From Burkholderia stagnalis (GTDB lineage: Bacteria; Pseudomonadota; Gammaproteobacteria; Burkholderiales; Burkholderiaceae), in contig NZ_CADESW010000011.1 of NCBI RefSeq assembly GCF_902830275.1, positions 1 through 64,000 of the forward strand: a stretch of DNA of 64,000 nucleotides, in the 5' to 3' direction. The notes beneath the pieces were generated by a model that did no database searches, had not been told where the DNA came from, and saw only the letters and a list, made by a program, of their open reading frames with translations. Within the stretch, counting starts at the first letter, position 1, and the number at the start of each line of letters is the position of its first letter. A program made the translations under genes and the position numbers. Positions 44,802 through 55,145 of this stretch are shown here, one piece after another.

Positions 44802-45230
44802 CTACGCCGCCGCCTTCGCGGCTAACAGAAATGTTCTCCCGGTGGAGATGACGGAGAGTGACGGCCCTGCGGCGAGTGAGGCCACGAAATTGATGAAAGC
44901 GGTGACTGCCGCGACGGTCGTCGCAATCCGCGCGCTCGTCTTGATAGCATCCGCGAGCGTCCGTGCGCACTGGTTGATGACGTCGACTGCCTCTCCGGAA
45001 TCGGCCAGCGCGGCCGTCATGTTGTCGACGGTGATCGTCTGAAGCGCCGCAAGCAACGTGTTGGACTGCCCGATCAAGTTGAGTGCCAGCGCCAGCTCGT
45101 CCCGAGTCTGCTCGGGATCCGCCGTCAATTTATGGACCTGCGTGCCGATTGCCTGCACGTACGAGATGCCGACGTCCTTGATCTGCTGAAGTTCGTCTTG
45201 CGTCGGTGAGACGGAGATAGCGGGTGCCAT
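44802..45230 (-). CDS. Small protein with hydrophobic C terminus, 142 aa
   Basis: The first 100 residues are soluble and helical (SPTQDELQQIKDVGISYVQA; LALALNLIGQSNTLLAALQT). The last 40 contain one or two hydrophobic helices (RIATTVAAVTAFINFVASLA, ISTGRTFLLAAKAAA). There is no signal peptide. It lies 15 bases downstream of the lipoprotein gene on the same strand and is probably cotranscribed. I do not recognise it. Codon use is less GC-biased than in neighbouring genes, in line with transfer. Confidence 0.7.
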   Translation of the reverse strand: MAPAISVSPTQDELQQIKDVGISYVQAIGTQVHKLTADPEQTRDELALALNLIGQSNTLLAALQTITVDNMTAALADSGEAVDVINQCARTLADAIKTSARIATTVAAVTAFINFVASLAAGPSLSVISTGRTFLLAAKAAA

Positions 45231-45245
45231 ACATGACTCCAGTTT

Positions 45246-46211
45246 TCAGAATGCCTTCCTGAGCGCTTCCGCGGTGTCGTAAGCGGACTTCGAAAAATCC
45301 TTGATTTCAACCGCCACATCCTTCGCGGATGGCGACTGTACGCTGGACTGCGCGGCCTTGAATGCCGGCATGAGCTTGTCCAGAAGGGTGACGTACTGAT
45401 TCAGCGCGTGCTGCTGAGCCTCGCTTTTTGCCGACATCGCGGCCATCTCCGTCGAGATGCTTTCCTGAGCGACCGGCTCGAAGTAGTAGCCCGCTGACTG
45501 GAGGACCAAGAACAGATCCTTTGCCTGGAGTGCAAGCTGCTGATTGGACTGGAGCTGTGTGCCGTAATTGCTCGCCAGCGTTTTAAGGGCGCCGACAACC
45601 TTGGCGACGCTTTCCGAGCTCTCGTCATTCAGCACGGAAGCAAGCTTATTTTGACGGTAGGATCGAATGGCTGCCGAATAGATGAGCTTTTGCAGGCTGT
45701 CGACCGCCTGCACCTGGCTTGTCGAGATCAGCGAGGATCCATCCGGGTTCTTGAATCCGGCCAGACTCTGCGGAAGGCTGTCAAAGGCAGGGTTGTAGGT
45801 GACGAATTGATCCTGCGAAAGGCTTTTCAAGCCCGATGCATAATTCGACAAAGCCTGGTTGAGGAGTTGCAGGGCGGGGGTCAGTTTGTTAAGCCGTACG
45901 CAATTGTCCTTGACTTTCTCTCGAACGGGTTTCAGTCCGTCGACCAAGCCTCGGGCTGCCTGTTCGACCATCGGATCAATTTTCTTCCCGGTGGTTTTGG
46001 CATGTGCCAGCGCAGAAGCGCCGACATTGTATTCCGCTCGGAAAAGCGATTCGAAATCCGTGCATGTGTCGGGCAGGTTCGAGAATACGGTATTCGTCTC
46101 GGACGCCACGTTGGAGGCGGAATTCGCGAATGCCGAGACGTTGGACAGGTTTGTGGCGCACCCCGCCAGCAAGCAGGAGATGCCGGCGCACATCCAGAAT
46201 TGAAGTCGCAT
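45246..46211 (-). CDS. Large helical lipoprotein, 321 aa
   Basis: The signal sequence ends in a lipobox (SCLLAGC, Cys about residue 18), so the protein is membrane-anchored in the periplasm or outer membrane. The rest is almost wholly helical with heptad-like patterns (ASNVASETNTVF, EQAARGLVDGLKPVREKVKD, QALSNYASGLKSLSQDQ) and no known enzymatic motif. The start ATG 46211 gives the shortest signal sequence; the 53-residue extension upstream is unlikely. It is coupled with the 142-aa gene. Base composition is lower in GC than flanking genes. I do not recognise a family. Confidence 0.8.
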   Translation of the reverse strand: MRLQFWMCAGISCLLAGCATNLSNVSAFANSASNVASETNTVFSNLPDTCTDFESLFRAEYNVGASALAHAKTTGKKIDPMVEQAARGLVDGLKPVREKVKDNCVRLNKLTPALQLLNQALSNYASGLKSLSQDQFVTYNPAFDSLPQSLAGFKNPDGSSLISTSQVQAVDSLQKLIYSAAIRSYRQNKLASVLNDESSESVAKVVGALKTLASNYGTQLQSNQQLALQAKDLFLVLQSAGYYFEPVAQESISTEMAAMSAKSEAQQHALNQYVTLLDKLMPAFKAAQSSVQSPSAKDVAVEIKDFSKSAYDTAEALRKAF

Positions 46212-46647
46212 GTTTTTCCCCGGATCGCGAAAGATTCGCTGATTTCTTATTGCGCGGCAGCAATTGAAGCCTGCTCGCTTGCGCGTGGTCACGTGGGCGT
46301 CTGAATTGCGTGGTGATGGATCGCGACAGACGGTACGAAGAAATCTAATACACGAATAAACCTTAAGCAACTGGAATTCGAGCGTTAATTCAAGGTGATT
46401 TTTTATTAATGCTAGCGTTTACTTCATTTGGCGATTTGTATGTAAATGCATGCGATGTGACGGCGGGATGGAGGCCGCTGACTTGTCCTTCGCAGCCAAT
46501 CACCGCAATGCGTATTCAGTCTCGGTCAAGTCGCTGTTCTCGATGGCGGGCAACCTGCCGTCCCGGCGACTTGCCGATTTGTGCTCACGCGCCATGCGTC
46601 GGCGCCGGTAGTCTGCCTCGACATCCGACGCGTCCGCCAGCCAGCCG
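46212..46647. other. Intergenic region with AT-rich stretch and a shared promoter motif
   Basis: The left part is AT-rich (46300-46450) and precedes the lipoprotein gene; the right part carries the TTGCCGATTTG motif of the LuxR promoter (46571-46614). No gene was recognised. Confidence 0.55.
46571..46614 (+). promoter_or_regulatory. Amine-locus promoter, copy 1 (LuxR gene)
   Basis: TTGCCGATTTGTGCTCAC at 46571-46588 is followed, 23 bases after TTTGTG, by GGTAGTCT at 46607, a -10-like box. The LuxR gene starts at 46648. Confidence 0.5.
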
Positions 46648-47361
46648 ATGTCCATCACGCCGATTTCATCACCGCCTTCCGATGCCGCCACCGCCGACTG
46701 GCATCGCGCGCTGCGGGCCTGCGTGAGCGCCTTCGGCGCATTCGCGCGCCCATCGGCGACCGTGTTCTATCGGCTCGACGCGAGCGGCGAGCCGGCGGAT
46801 TTCGAACTGTTCGGGATGCCGGAATCGATGCACCGCACCTATGTCGCCCGTTACCGGATGCTCGATCCGCTGCATCCGTCGCGTTGCGCGTCGGGCGCCG
46901 GCGAGGTCGTCACGCTCGCGTCGCAACTGCCCGACGCGTGCCGCGACGCCTCTGCGTACTGGACCTGCTTCCTGCGCCGCCACGATGTCGCCGACGTGAT
47001 CGAGATATGGCTGCGCGACGCGGGCCGGACGGTCGGCGCATTCTCGCTGCTGCGTTTCGGCGCGGCGGGCCGCTTCTCGCCGAGTGAAATCGACGCGCTC
47101 GCGCGTGTGCAACCGGTGGCCGAGGCTGCGCTGGGCCCGCTGCTGCGCGCGCGGCGCGGCATCCACCGGATCGGCTGCGAGGAGCGCCTGACCTACCGCG
47201 AGGAGCAGATCGCGCGCCTCGTGCGCGACGGTCGCTCGAACAAGGAGATCGCGCGCGATCTCGCGCTCGGCCAGCCGACCATCAAGACGCACCTGATGCG
47301 CATGTACCGCAAGCTCGGCGTGTCGAACCGCACCGAGCTGGTCGGCGCGCTGTTCCTGTAG
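46648..47361 (+). CDS. LuxR-type transcriptional regulator
   Basis: The 237-residue protein has an N-terminal effector-like region (about 20-160) and a C-terminal LuxR HTH (about 175-233: LTYREEQIARLVRDGRSNKE, IKTHLMRMYRKLGVSNRTEL). The N-terminal region does not show the autoinducer-domain signature. It stands directly upstream of the aldehyde dehydrogenase gene on the same strand, shares its promoter motif, and is a candidate activator of the amine locus. The start is ATG 46648. Confidence 0.9.
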   Translation: MSITPISSPPSDAATADWHRALRACVSAFGAFARPSATVFYRLDASGEPADFELFGMPESMHRTYVARYRMLDPLHPSRCASGAGEVVTLASQLPDACRDASAYWTCFLRRHDVADVIEIWLRDAGRTVGAFSLLRFGAAGRFSPSEIDALARVQPVAEAALGPLLRARRGIHRIGCEERLTYREEQIARLVRDGRSNKEIARDLALGQPTIKTHLMRMYRKLGVSNRTELVGALFL

Positions 47362-47380
47362 TCGCCGCAGCCCCCACACG

Positions 47381-47424
47381 CTGCCAATTTGCGCTCACGG
47401 CGCGCCGAACCCGCTCGATACAGT
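47381..47424 (+). promoter_or_regulatory. Amine-locus promoter, copy 2 (aldehyde dehydrogenase)
   Basis: CTGCCAATTTGCGCTCAC at 47381-47398, then 23 bases after TTTGCG the -10-like box GATACAGT at 47417. The gene starts at 47481. Confidence 0.55.
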
Positions 47425-47480
47425 GGTGCGACGCCCGCGTGCCACGCACGCGGCCTCGACCCGACACCTTCGAGACGCTC

Positions 47481-48983
<1,503 letters not shown>

Positions 48984-49026
48984 CGCGCGGCGCGGCCTGA
49001 CCACCCATCCAAAACCGGAGACTGCA

Positions 49027-50367
49027 ATGAGCTACAACGAAGCGAAGTTCTGGCACCCGATGCTGCACCCGAACGACATGAAGCGGCGCCAGCCGATCCG
49101 CATCGTGCGCGGCGACGGCTGCTACGTGTTCGACGAACACGGCAGGCAGCTCGTCGACGGCGTCGCGGGGCTGTGGAACGTGAACGTCGGCCACAACCGC
49201 CAGGAAGTGAAGGATGCGATCGTGCGCCAGCTCGACGAACTCGAATATTTCCAGCTGTTCGACGGGATCAGCCACCCGCGCGCGGAAGAGCTGTCGAAGC
49301 TGCTGATCGACATGCTAGAACCGGAAGGGATGCGCCGCGTGCTGTACAGCTCGGGCGGCTCGGATTCGATCGAGACCGCGCTGAAGATCGCGCGCCAGTA
49401 CTGGAAGGTGCGCGGCCAGGCCGACCGCACCAAGTTCATTTCGCTGAAGCAGGGCTACCACGGCACGCATTTCGGCGGCGCGTCGGTCAACGGCAACACG
49501 GTGTTCCGCCGCAACTACGAGCCGAACCTGCCGGGCTGCTTCCACGTCGAGACGCCGTGGCTGTATCGCAACCCGTTCACGCAGGATCCCGAGGAACTGG
49601 GCCGGATCTGCGCGGAGCTGCTGGAGCGCGAGATCCTGTTCCAGAGCCCCGACACGGTGGCCGCGTTCATCGCGGAGCCGATCCAGGGCGCGGGCGGGGT
49701 GATCGTGCCGCCGGCCAACTACTGGCCGCTCGTGCGCGAGGTGTGCGACCGCTACGGCGTGCTGCTGATCGCCGACGAGGTCGTCACGGGCTTCGGCCGC
49801 AGCGGCAGCCTGTTCGGCAGCCGCGGCTGGGGCGTGCGCCCGGACATCATGTGTCTCGCGAAGGGCATCTCGTCGGGCTACGTGCCGCTTGGCGCGACCG
49901 CCGTGAACGCGCGGATCGAGGACGCGTTCGCCGGCAACGCCGATTTCGGCGGCGCGATCATGCACGGCTACACGTATGCGGGCCACCCGGTCGCGTGTGC
50001 GGCCGCAATCGCGAGCCTCGACATCGTGCTGAAGGAGGATCTGCCGGCGAACGCGGCGAAGCAGGGCGCCTATCTGCTCGAAGCGCTGCAGCCGTTCGCC
50101 GGGCGCTTCGCGGCGGTGGGCGAGGTGCGCGGCAAGGGGCTGATGCTCGCGCTCGACCTCGTCGCGGACAAGGCGACCCGCGAGCCGATCGATCCGCTGT
50201 CCGGCTATGCGAACGCGGTGGCCGAGGTCGCGCGCGAGCACGGCGTGCTGGTGCGCCCGGTCGGCACCAAGATCATCCTGTCGCCGCCGCTCGTGATCCA
50301 GCGCGAGCAGCTCGACCGGATCGTTGACGCGCTCGCGGCCGGCTTTGCCGCGGTGCCGTTCGCGTAA
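49027..50367 (+). CDS. Class III (omega) aminotransferase
   Basis: The 446-residue PLP enzyme is of the class III aminotransferase fold. The PLP-binding Lys279 is in CLAKGISSGYVPLG, LLIADEVVTGFGRSG carries the Asp that holds the cofactor ring, and SSGGSDSIETALK binds the phosphate. Members transfer amino groups from omega-amino acids, diamines or aromatic amines to pyruvate. Operon position behind the aldehyde dehydrogenase and before the permease suggests the amino donor is an imported amine or beta-amino acid. Confidence 0.93.
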   Translation: MSYNEAKFWHPMLHPNDMKRRQPIRIVRGDGCYVFDEHGRQLVDGVAGLWNVNVGHNRQEVKDAIVRQLDELEYFQLFDGISHPRAEELSKLLIDMLEPEGMRRVLYSSGGSDSIETALKIARQYWKVRGQADRTKFISLKQGYHGTHFGGASVNGNTVFRRNYEPNLPGCFHVETPWLYRNPFTQDPEELGRICAELLEREILFQSPDTVAAFIAEPIQGAGGVIVPPANYWPLVREVCDRYGVLLIADEVVTGFGRSGSLFGSRGWGVRPDIMCLAKGISSGYVPLGATAVNARIEDAFAGNADFGGAIMHGYTYAGHPVACAAAIASLDIVLKEDLPANAAKQGAYLLEALQPFAGRFAAVGEVRGKGLMLALDLVADKATREPIDPLSGYANAVAEVAREHGVLVRPVGTKIILSPPLVIQREQLDRIVDALAAGFAAVPFA

Positions 50368-50382
50368 CGCGGGCCCGCCGCG

Positions 50383-50404
50383 CGGGCGGCACGGACGCCG
50401 CCCG
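50383..50404. terminator. Possible terminator after the aminotransferase gene
   Basis: CGGGCGGC and GCCGCCCG form an exact 8-bp stem around ACGGAC, 16 bases past the stop; the T-tract is weak. Confidence 0.35.
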
Positions 50405-50409
50405 CCGGT

Positions 50410-50453
50410 TTGCCGATTTGAGCTATCTCTCGCTTTTTTGGATTACGTATTTT
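50410..50453 (+). promoter_or_regulatory. Amine-locus promoter, copy 3 (APC permease)
   Basis: TTGCCGATTTGAGCTATC at 50410-50427. The -10 position 23 bases after TTTGAG reads CGTATTTT, which fits less well than in the other copies. The permease starts at 50485. Confidence 0.45.
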
Positions 50454-50484
50454 GTCGACATCGGACGGTAGATAGGAGACGACG

Positions 50485-51984
50485 ATGTCGGAATGGTCAG
50501 GGTATACGAGCACGGCGGGCGACACGTCCGCCGCCGCGACGGGTGCGCAGCACGGCACCGTGCTGAAGGCGGGGGCGGTCGGCTTCCCGACCGCGCTGGC
50601 GAGCGCCGTCGGGCTCATCATGGCGAGCCCGGTGATTCTCACCGCGACGTCGGGCTTCGGGATGGGCGGCTGGGCGTTCGCGGTCGCGATGATCATCGCG
50701 TTCGTGATGATGCAGGCGCAGGCGACGACCTTCGCCGAGGCGGCCGCGATGCTGCCCACCGCGGGCTCGGTTTACGATTACCTGTCGTGCGGGCTCGGCC
50801 GCTTCTGGGCGATCACCGGCACGATTTCCGCGTATTTCCTCGTGCATGTGTTCGCGGGCACGGCGGAGACGATCCTGAGCGGCATCATGGCGCTCGTCAA
50901 CTTCGAATCGCTGAACGCCGCGCTCGAGCAGCACAACAGTTCGTGGCTCGTCGGCGTCGTCCTCGTGATCACGTTCGCGATCACCAACATCATCGGCATC
51001 AAGGTGTTCAGCAAACTCGAGATCGTGCTGACGGCCGGCATGTGGCTGTCGCTGATGATCTTCGGGATCCTCGGCATCGCCGCCGCGCCGGCCGTGCAGC
51101 TCGACGGCTGGTTCGGCCGCTCGGAAGTCGGCACGACGGTGCCGGCCGTGCTGTCGCTCGTCGGGATGGCGATGTTCATGTTCGTCGGCTGCGAGTTCGT
51201 CACGCCGCTCGCGCCGGAGATGAGAGCGCCCGGCCGCACGATTCCGCGCGCGATGGCGCTCGGCCTCGTCGGCGTCGCGGTCTGCATGTTCCTGTACGGC
51301 GCGGCGATCCGCCGCCAGGTGCCGAACGTCGCGGTCAGCGCCGACGGCCTCACGCACCTGCTCGACACGCCCGGCGCGATTCCCGCGTTCGCGCTGCAGG
51401 TGCTCGGGCCGTTCGGCCGCGTGTGGTTCGGCATCGCATTCCTGTTTGCCGGCGCCGCGACGATCAACACGCTGATGGCCGGCCTGCCGCGCATCCTGTA
51501 CGGGATGGCGATCGACGGCGCGCTGCCGCGCTGCTTCGCGTACCTGCATCCGCGTTTCAAGACGCCGGTGGTCGGCATCGTCGCCGCGGCGGTCGTGCCG
51601 ATCTTCCATGCGTGGCTGATCAAGGGCAACCTCGACAGCATCCTGCACCTCGTGCTCGCGGCGACCTGCGCGTGGGGCACCGCGTACCTGCTCGTCACGG
51701 CGTCGGTCGTGATGCTGCGGATCCGCCGGCCGGACCTGCCGCGCCCGTACCGCTCGCCGTGGTTCCCGCTGCCGCAGATCGTGTCGAGCGTCGGCATCGT
51801 GCTCGCGATCTGGTACATCACGCCGCCGGGCATGAACCCGCGCGACATCTACGTGCCGTTCGGTGCGATGCTCGGGCTGACCGCGCTGTATGCGCTGTTC
51901 TGGACCGTCGTCGTGCAGCGCCGGCATCCGTTCAGGCCGGTGCCGGTCGAGGACGTGCTGCGCAACGAGCACGTCGCCGGATGA
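50485..51984 (+). CDS. APC-superfamily amino-acid/amine permease
   Basis: The 499-residue inner-membrane protein has 12 hydrophobic helices and APC features: LASAVGLIMASPVILTATSG in helix 1, EAAAMLPTAGSVYDYLSCGL (typical G-x-Y-x-Y pattern) in helix 3, LSLVGMAMFMFVGCEFVTPL in helix 6. It imports an amino acid or amine by cation coupling. It follows the aminotransferase gene and overlaps the next gene (ATGA at 51981). Its own promoter motif suggests an internal start. Confidence 0.92.
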   Translation: MSEWSGYTSTAGDTSAAATGAQHGTVLKAGAVGFPTALASAVGLIMASPVILTATSGFGMGGWAFAVAMIIAFVMMQAQATTFAEAAAMLPTAGSVYDYLSCGLGRFWAITGTISAYFLVHVFAGTAETILSGIMALVNFESLNAALEQHNSSWLVGVVLVITFAITNIIGIKVFSKLEIVLTAGMWLSLMIFGILGIAAAPAVQLDGWFGRSEVGTTVPAVLSLVGMAMFMFVGCEFVTPLAPEMRAPGRTIPRAMALGLVGVAVCMFLYGAAIRRQVPNVAVSADGLTHLLDTPGAIPAFALQVLGPFGRVWFGIAFLFAGAATINTLMAGLPRILYGMAIDGALPRCFAYLHPRFKTPVVGIVAAAVVPIFHAWLIKGNLDSILHLVLAATCAWGTAYLLVTASVVMLRIRRPDLPRPYRSPWFPLPQIVSSVGIVLAIWYITPPGMNPRDIYVPFGAMLGLTALYALFWTVVVQRRHPFRPVPVEDVLRNEHVAG

Positions 51985-52658
51985 AGGCCATGCTCGCCCG
52001 CTGGCGCGCCGCACCCGGTGCGCCGCCGCCCGGCTACCGGCCCGGCGCGACCGCCGTGCGCGTGCTGGCCGACCTGAGCGCTACGCGCGACAGAGCGGGC
52101 GGGGCAAACGGGTCGAACGGGTCGAACGGGTCGAACGGGGCGAGCGGGGCGAGCGGGGCGAGCGGCGCAAACGGCGCAAACGGCGCAAACGGCGCAAACG
52201 GCGCGGCGAGGCTGCCGAACGGCGTGCGGGTGAGCGCCACCGAGCAGGTCGCGCGGCAGTTCCTGATGCACACGGTCAGCGTGCGGATCGCGGTGACGGC
52301 GCGCGGCCCGGCCGCGCACGGCAGTGCGCGTGTGTTACAGACGGGCTGGCTGCGGCGCACCGGCGTGCGCGCGGCGCCGCGGCCCGGGTGCGATCCCGAT
52401 TTCGCGCGGATCGTCGACGCGCTGCTGGCCGACACGGCGCTCGCCGACGCGCTGCGGCCTGTCCATTTGGCGGATTGCGCGATCGACGCGCATGACGGAT
52501 GCTGGACCCTGACCATCGTGCCGTACGGCGGCAGCGAGGTCGTGAACCGGATGCCGTCGTTTCGCCGCTACGTGCGGCTGACGGGCGAGCAGGCTACTGC
52601 GCTGTCGGCGGTCTGCGCGGCATTCGATCGTGTATTGCGCGGCTTTTTGCGAAGGTAA
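51981..52658 (+). CDS. DUF3156-like protein with Gly-rich repeat insert
   Basis: The 225-residue protein overlaps the permease stop. The beginning PPPGYRPGATAVRVLADLSA and the middle EQVARQFLMHTVSVRIAVTA resemble the DUF3156 family, which is found beside amine/amino-acid genes in Burkholderia and Pseudomonas. Family identity is from memory of the context and is uncertain. Residues 41-73 are a low-complexity block (ANGSNGSNGSNGASGASGAS and similar) encoded by 9-bp repeats. No catalytic residues can be named. Confidence 0.65.
   Translation: MKAMLARWRAAPGAPPPGYRPGATAVRVLADLSATRDRAGGANGSNGSNGSNGASGASGASGANGANGANGANGAARLPNGVRVSATEQVARQFLMHTVSVRIAVTARGPAAHGSARVLQTGWLRRTGVRAAPRPGCDPDFARIVDALLADTALADALRPVHLADCAIDAHDGCWTLTIVPYGGSEVVNRMPSFRRYVRLTGEQATALSAVCAAFDRVLRGFLRR
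52101..52199 (+). repeat. 9-bp coding tandem repeat (GGG TCG AAC type)
   Basis: Eleven 9-bp units in frame: one GGGGCAAAC, three GGGTCGAAC, three GGGGCGAGC, four GGCGCAAAC, encoding Gly-(Ser/Ala)-(Asn/Ser) triplets. The three internal types suggest separate local expansions. Confidence 0.9.
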
Positions 52659-52732
52659 GCTGTGGCGTCGCGTGCCGACGCACGATGCCGGCGGCCGCGC
52701 GCAAGGGAATCAGGGTTCCACCGGAGGCGCCG

Positions 52733-53677
52733 ATGTTGTTCCAGTCACGTTCGCACGAAGACGTGCACGACCATGGGCTCGCGATCGCGGGCTGGCATCA
52801 GGTCTATCGTCAGATGACGCCGGGCCGGTTCAAGGGCACCGTCACGCAGGTGCTGTACGACGATTTCCACTTCTTCCGCGAAACCACCAACCGGCGCGTT
52901 GCGCAGACGGGCGTCGCGCCCGCTGGCCGCACGTCGCTCGCGGTGCCGCTGTCGATGCCGCTCGCGGGCACGTTCCAGGGGCAGCCGATCGACGGCTATG
53001 CACTGCTCGCGCTGCGCGCCGGCGAGGATTTCGAGTTCCATACGCCCGAAGGGATGGGCCTCGTCGGGATCAGCACCGCGTCGGATCTCGTCGACGAGCT
53101 GTGCGAGGTCGAGTTCGGCTCGGGCGCGGCCGGCGGGCGCAAGCTGCATCACGTGACGCGGCTGTCGGACGCGCAGGGCGTCGCGCTCGGCGCGCGGCTG
53201 TCGTCGCTGATCGACGAAGCGCAACGCAACCCCGGCTGCCTAGAATACGCGGCGACGCGCCGGATGTTCCGCGACGCGATGCTCGGCATGTTCCTCGACG
53301 CGCTCGACCAGGCAGTCGGCGCGGAGCGCCGCGACATCACGCATGCGACCTACAGCGACATCGTGCGCCGTTGCGAGCGGCACCTGCGCGAGCGGCCGGA
53401 GGAGCCCGTCACCGTGCTCGAGCTGTGCCGCGCGTTGCGCTGCAGCCGGCGCACGCTGCAGACGAGCTTCCAGCGCGTCGCCGACGTGACGCCGGTCGGC
53501 TACCTGCGCACGATCCGCCTGAACGCGGTGCGGCGCATGCTGCGCACGACGACCGCGCAGCAGCTCGGCGTCGGCGAGGCGGCCGCGAGCTGGGGCTTCA
53601 CGCACCTCGGCTATTTCGCGCGCGAGTATCGCGACCTGTTCGGCGAACTGCCGTCGCAGACGCTGCGCCCCGAATGA
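52733..53677 (+). CDS. FeaR/EutR-like AraC-family regulator
   Basis: The 314-residue regulator has a long N-terminal domain (about 1-190) of the FeaR/EutR type and an HTH pair at about 210-310 (LELCRALRCSRRTLQTSFQR, VGEAAASWGFTHLGYFAREY). Relatives regulate amine and ethanolamine use. It sits inside the amine locus between the permease and porin genes, and with the LuxR regulator is a candidate controller. The start is ATG 52733. Confidence 0.88.
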   Translation: MLFQSRSHEDVHDHGLAIAGWHQVYRQMTPGRFKGTVTQVLYDDFHFFRETTNRRVAQTGVAPAGRTSLAVPLSMPLAGTFQGQPIDGYALLALRAGEDFEFHTPEGMGLVGISTASDLVDELCEVEFGSGAAGGRKLHHVTRLSDAQGVALGARLSSLIDEAQRNPGCLEYAATRRMFRDAMLGMFLDALDQAVGAERRDITHATYSDIVRRCERHLRERPEEPVTVLELCRALRCSRRTLQTSFQRVADVTPVGYLRTIRLNAVRRMLRTTTAQQLGVGEAAASWGFTHLGYFAREYRDLFGELPSQTLRPE

Positions 53678-53695
53678 GCGCCACGCCGCATCCGT

Positions 53696-53739
53696 TTGCC
53701 GATTTGCGATAGAGGTCCGGAATTTTCGCCGGATAGAGT
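53696..53739 (+). promoter_or_regulatory. Amine-locus promoter, copy 4 (porin)
   Basis: TTGCCGATTTGCGATAGA at 53696-53713, then 23 bases after TTTGCG the box GATAGAGT at 53732. The porin starts at 53805, leaving a leader of about 60 bases that holds a hairpin. Confidence 0.55.
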
Positions 53740-53762
53740 CCCGTCACCCACATCATCAACCA

Positions 53763-53787
53763 TATCGCTTCGCACAGCGAAGCGATA
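53763..53787 (+). promoter_or_regulatory. Perfect 11-bp hairpin in the porin leader
   Basis: TATCGCTTCGC and GCGAAGCGATA are exact complements around ACA, 17 bases before the porin start. It could be a protein operator or an mRNA structure controlling stability or translation. Confidence 0.55.
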
Positions 53788-53804
53788 ACCATCAGGGGAC
53801 GGGA

Positions 53805-55013
53805 ATGACGATCGGACGACGACTGGCCGCGGCGGCGGCTGCAGCTTCCTGCGTTCACGCGCACGCGCAGACTTCAGGCAGCGTGACGCTGTACGGCACC
53901 GTGGATACCGGCATCATCTACTCGACGAACCAGCAGTTCACGCGTGCGGACGGCAGCGTCGGCGGCGGGCATGCGTGGCAGATGGGCGGCGGCAACCTCG
54001 TGCCGTCGCGTTTCGGCCTGCAGGGCGCGGAGCCGCTCGGCGGCGGCCTGAATGCGGTGTTCGCGCTCGAGCAGCAGTTCCTGTCCGCGAACGGGCAGGC
54101 GCTGCAGGGCGGTGCGGCATTCAGCCGGCAGGCGTGGGTCGGGCTGCGGCAGGACGGCGTCGGCACGCTCGGCCTCGGGCGGCAATACGATTCCTATACC
54201 GACATGCTCGGCGCGTACGTGTCGAGCAACAACTGGTCGACGCCGTACGGTTCGCATCTCGGCGACGTCGACAACCTGAACGCCGCGTTCAACTTCAACA
54301 ACGCGGTGAAGTTCACGAGCACGGATTTCAACGGCCTCGCGTTCGGCGGCACGTTCAGCTTCGGCGGGCAGGCCGGCAATTTCTCCGCGAAGCGCGGCTA
54401 TGCGCTGGCCGTGTCGTACAACCGCGCGCCGGTGTCGCTCGCGCTCGGCTACCTGAACCTGCGCCAGCCGCTCGACGCGGCGCTCGGCGGCCAGAGCGGC
54501 TATATCGGCGATTTCTCCTGCAGCAACCCGGGCGCGATGTACTGCCTGCTGCAGGACGCCGCGTCGATGCGCACGTTCGGCGCGGGCGGCTCGGTCGCGC
54601 TGGGCGCAGCGACGGTCGCGCTGACCTATACGCACACGCGCCTCGACGACAGCAACTATTTCTCGACGAGCGCGCAGCCGCGCACGCAGGCATTCACGTT
54701 CGACGCCGGCGAACTGAACGTCACGTACATGTTCACGCCCGCGCTGCAGGGCGGCGTTGCGTACATCTTCAACGCCGCGCATACCGACGGGCGCGGCACG
54801 ACGCGCTTCCACCAGGTGAACGTCGGCACCAACTACAGCCTGTCGAAGCGCACCGCGCTGTATGCGGTCGCGATCGGCCAGCTCGCGAGCGGCACGGGGC
54901 TCGGCACCGATGCGGGCGGCAACCCGGCCAACTACGCGCAGATCCCGGTGCTCGGCAACAGCAATTCGAACCGGCAGCTCGCGGTGATGGCGGGGATACG
55001 CGTGAACTTCTGA
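53805..55013 (+). CDS. Gram-negative (OmpC-like) porin
   Basis: This is a 402-residue trimeric porin of the Burkholderia OpcP type. The signal peptide ends HAHAQ (about residue 22), and the mature chain begins TSGSVTLYGTVDTGIIYSTN, the standard opening. SRFGLQGAEPLGGGLNAVFA and GLGRQYDSYTDML follow; the last residue is Phe in GIRVNF. It carries small hydrophilic solutes through the outer membrane, probably the amine locus substrate. It is followed by a gap and the ABC importer genes. Confidence 0.93.
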   Translation: MTIGRRLAAAAAAASCVHAHAQTSGSVTLYGTVDTGIIYSTNQQFTRADGSVGGGHAWQMGGGNLVPSRFGLQGAEPLGGGLNAVFALEQQFLSANGQALQGGAAFSRQAWVGLRQDGVGTLGLGRQYDSYTDMLGAYVSSNNWSTPYGSHLGDVDNLNAAFNFNNAVKFTSTDFNGLAFGGTFSFGGQAGNFSAKRGYALAVSYNRAPVSLALGYLNLRQPLDAALGGQSGYIGDFSCSNPGAMYCLLQDAASMRTFGAGGSVALGAATVALTYTHTRLDDSNYFSTSAQPRTQAFTFDAGELNVTYMFTPALQGGVAYIFNAAHTDGRGTTRFHQVNVGTNYSLSKRTALYAVAIGQLASGTGLGTDAGGNPANYAQIPVLGNSNSNRQLAVMAGIRVNF

Positions 55014-55145
55014 CCCGGCGACGGCCGGTTGCCGGGGCAGGCGCGGCGGGGCGGCCGCCCGAACCCGCACAAGCCGCCTGCCACAATTCCTTAACGATCG
55101 GCGTGAACAATGGCGTTCGTCTCGAGCGGCCCGAGCCGCCCCTTT

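Noticed and set aside
46648..47361. Quorum-sensing LuxR receptor
   Set aside because: The N-terminal part lacks the conserved autoinducer-binding signature and no luxI-type gene is nearby.
49173..50327. Plus-strand frame inside the aminotransferase gene
   Set aside because: Out-of-frame reading of a gene with intact PLP motifs; no independent ribosome site or motif.
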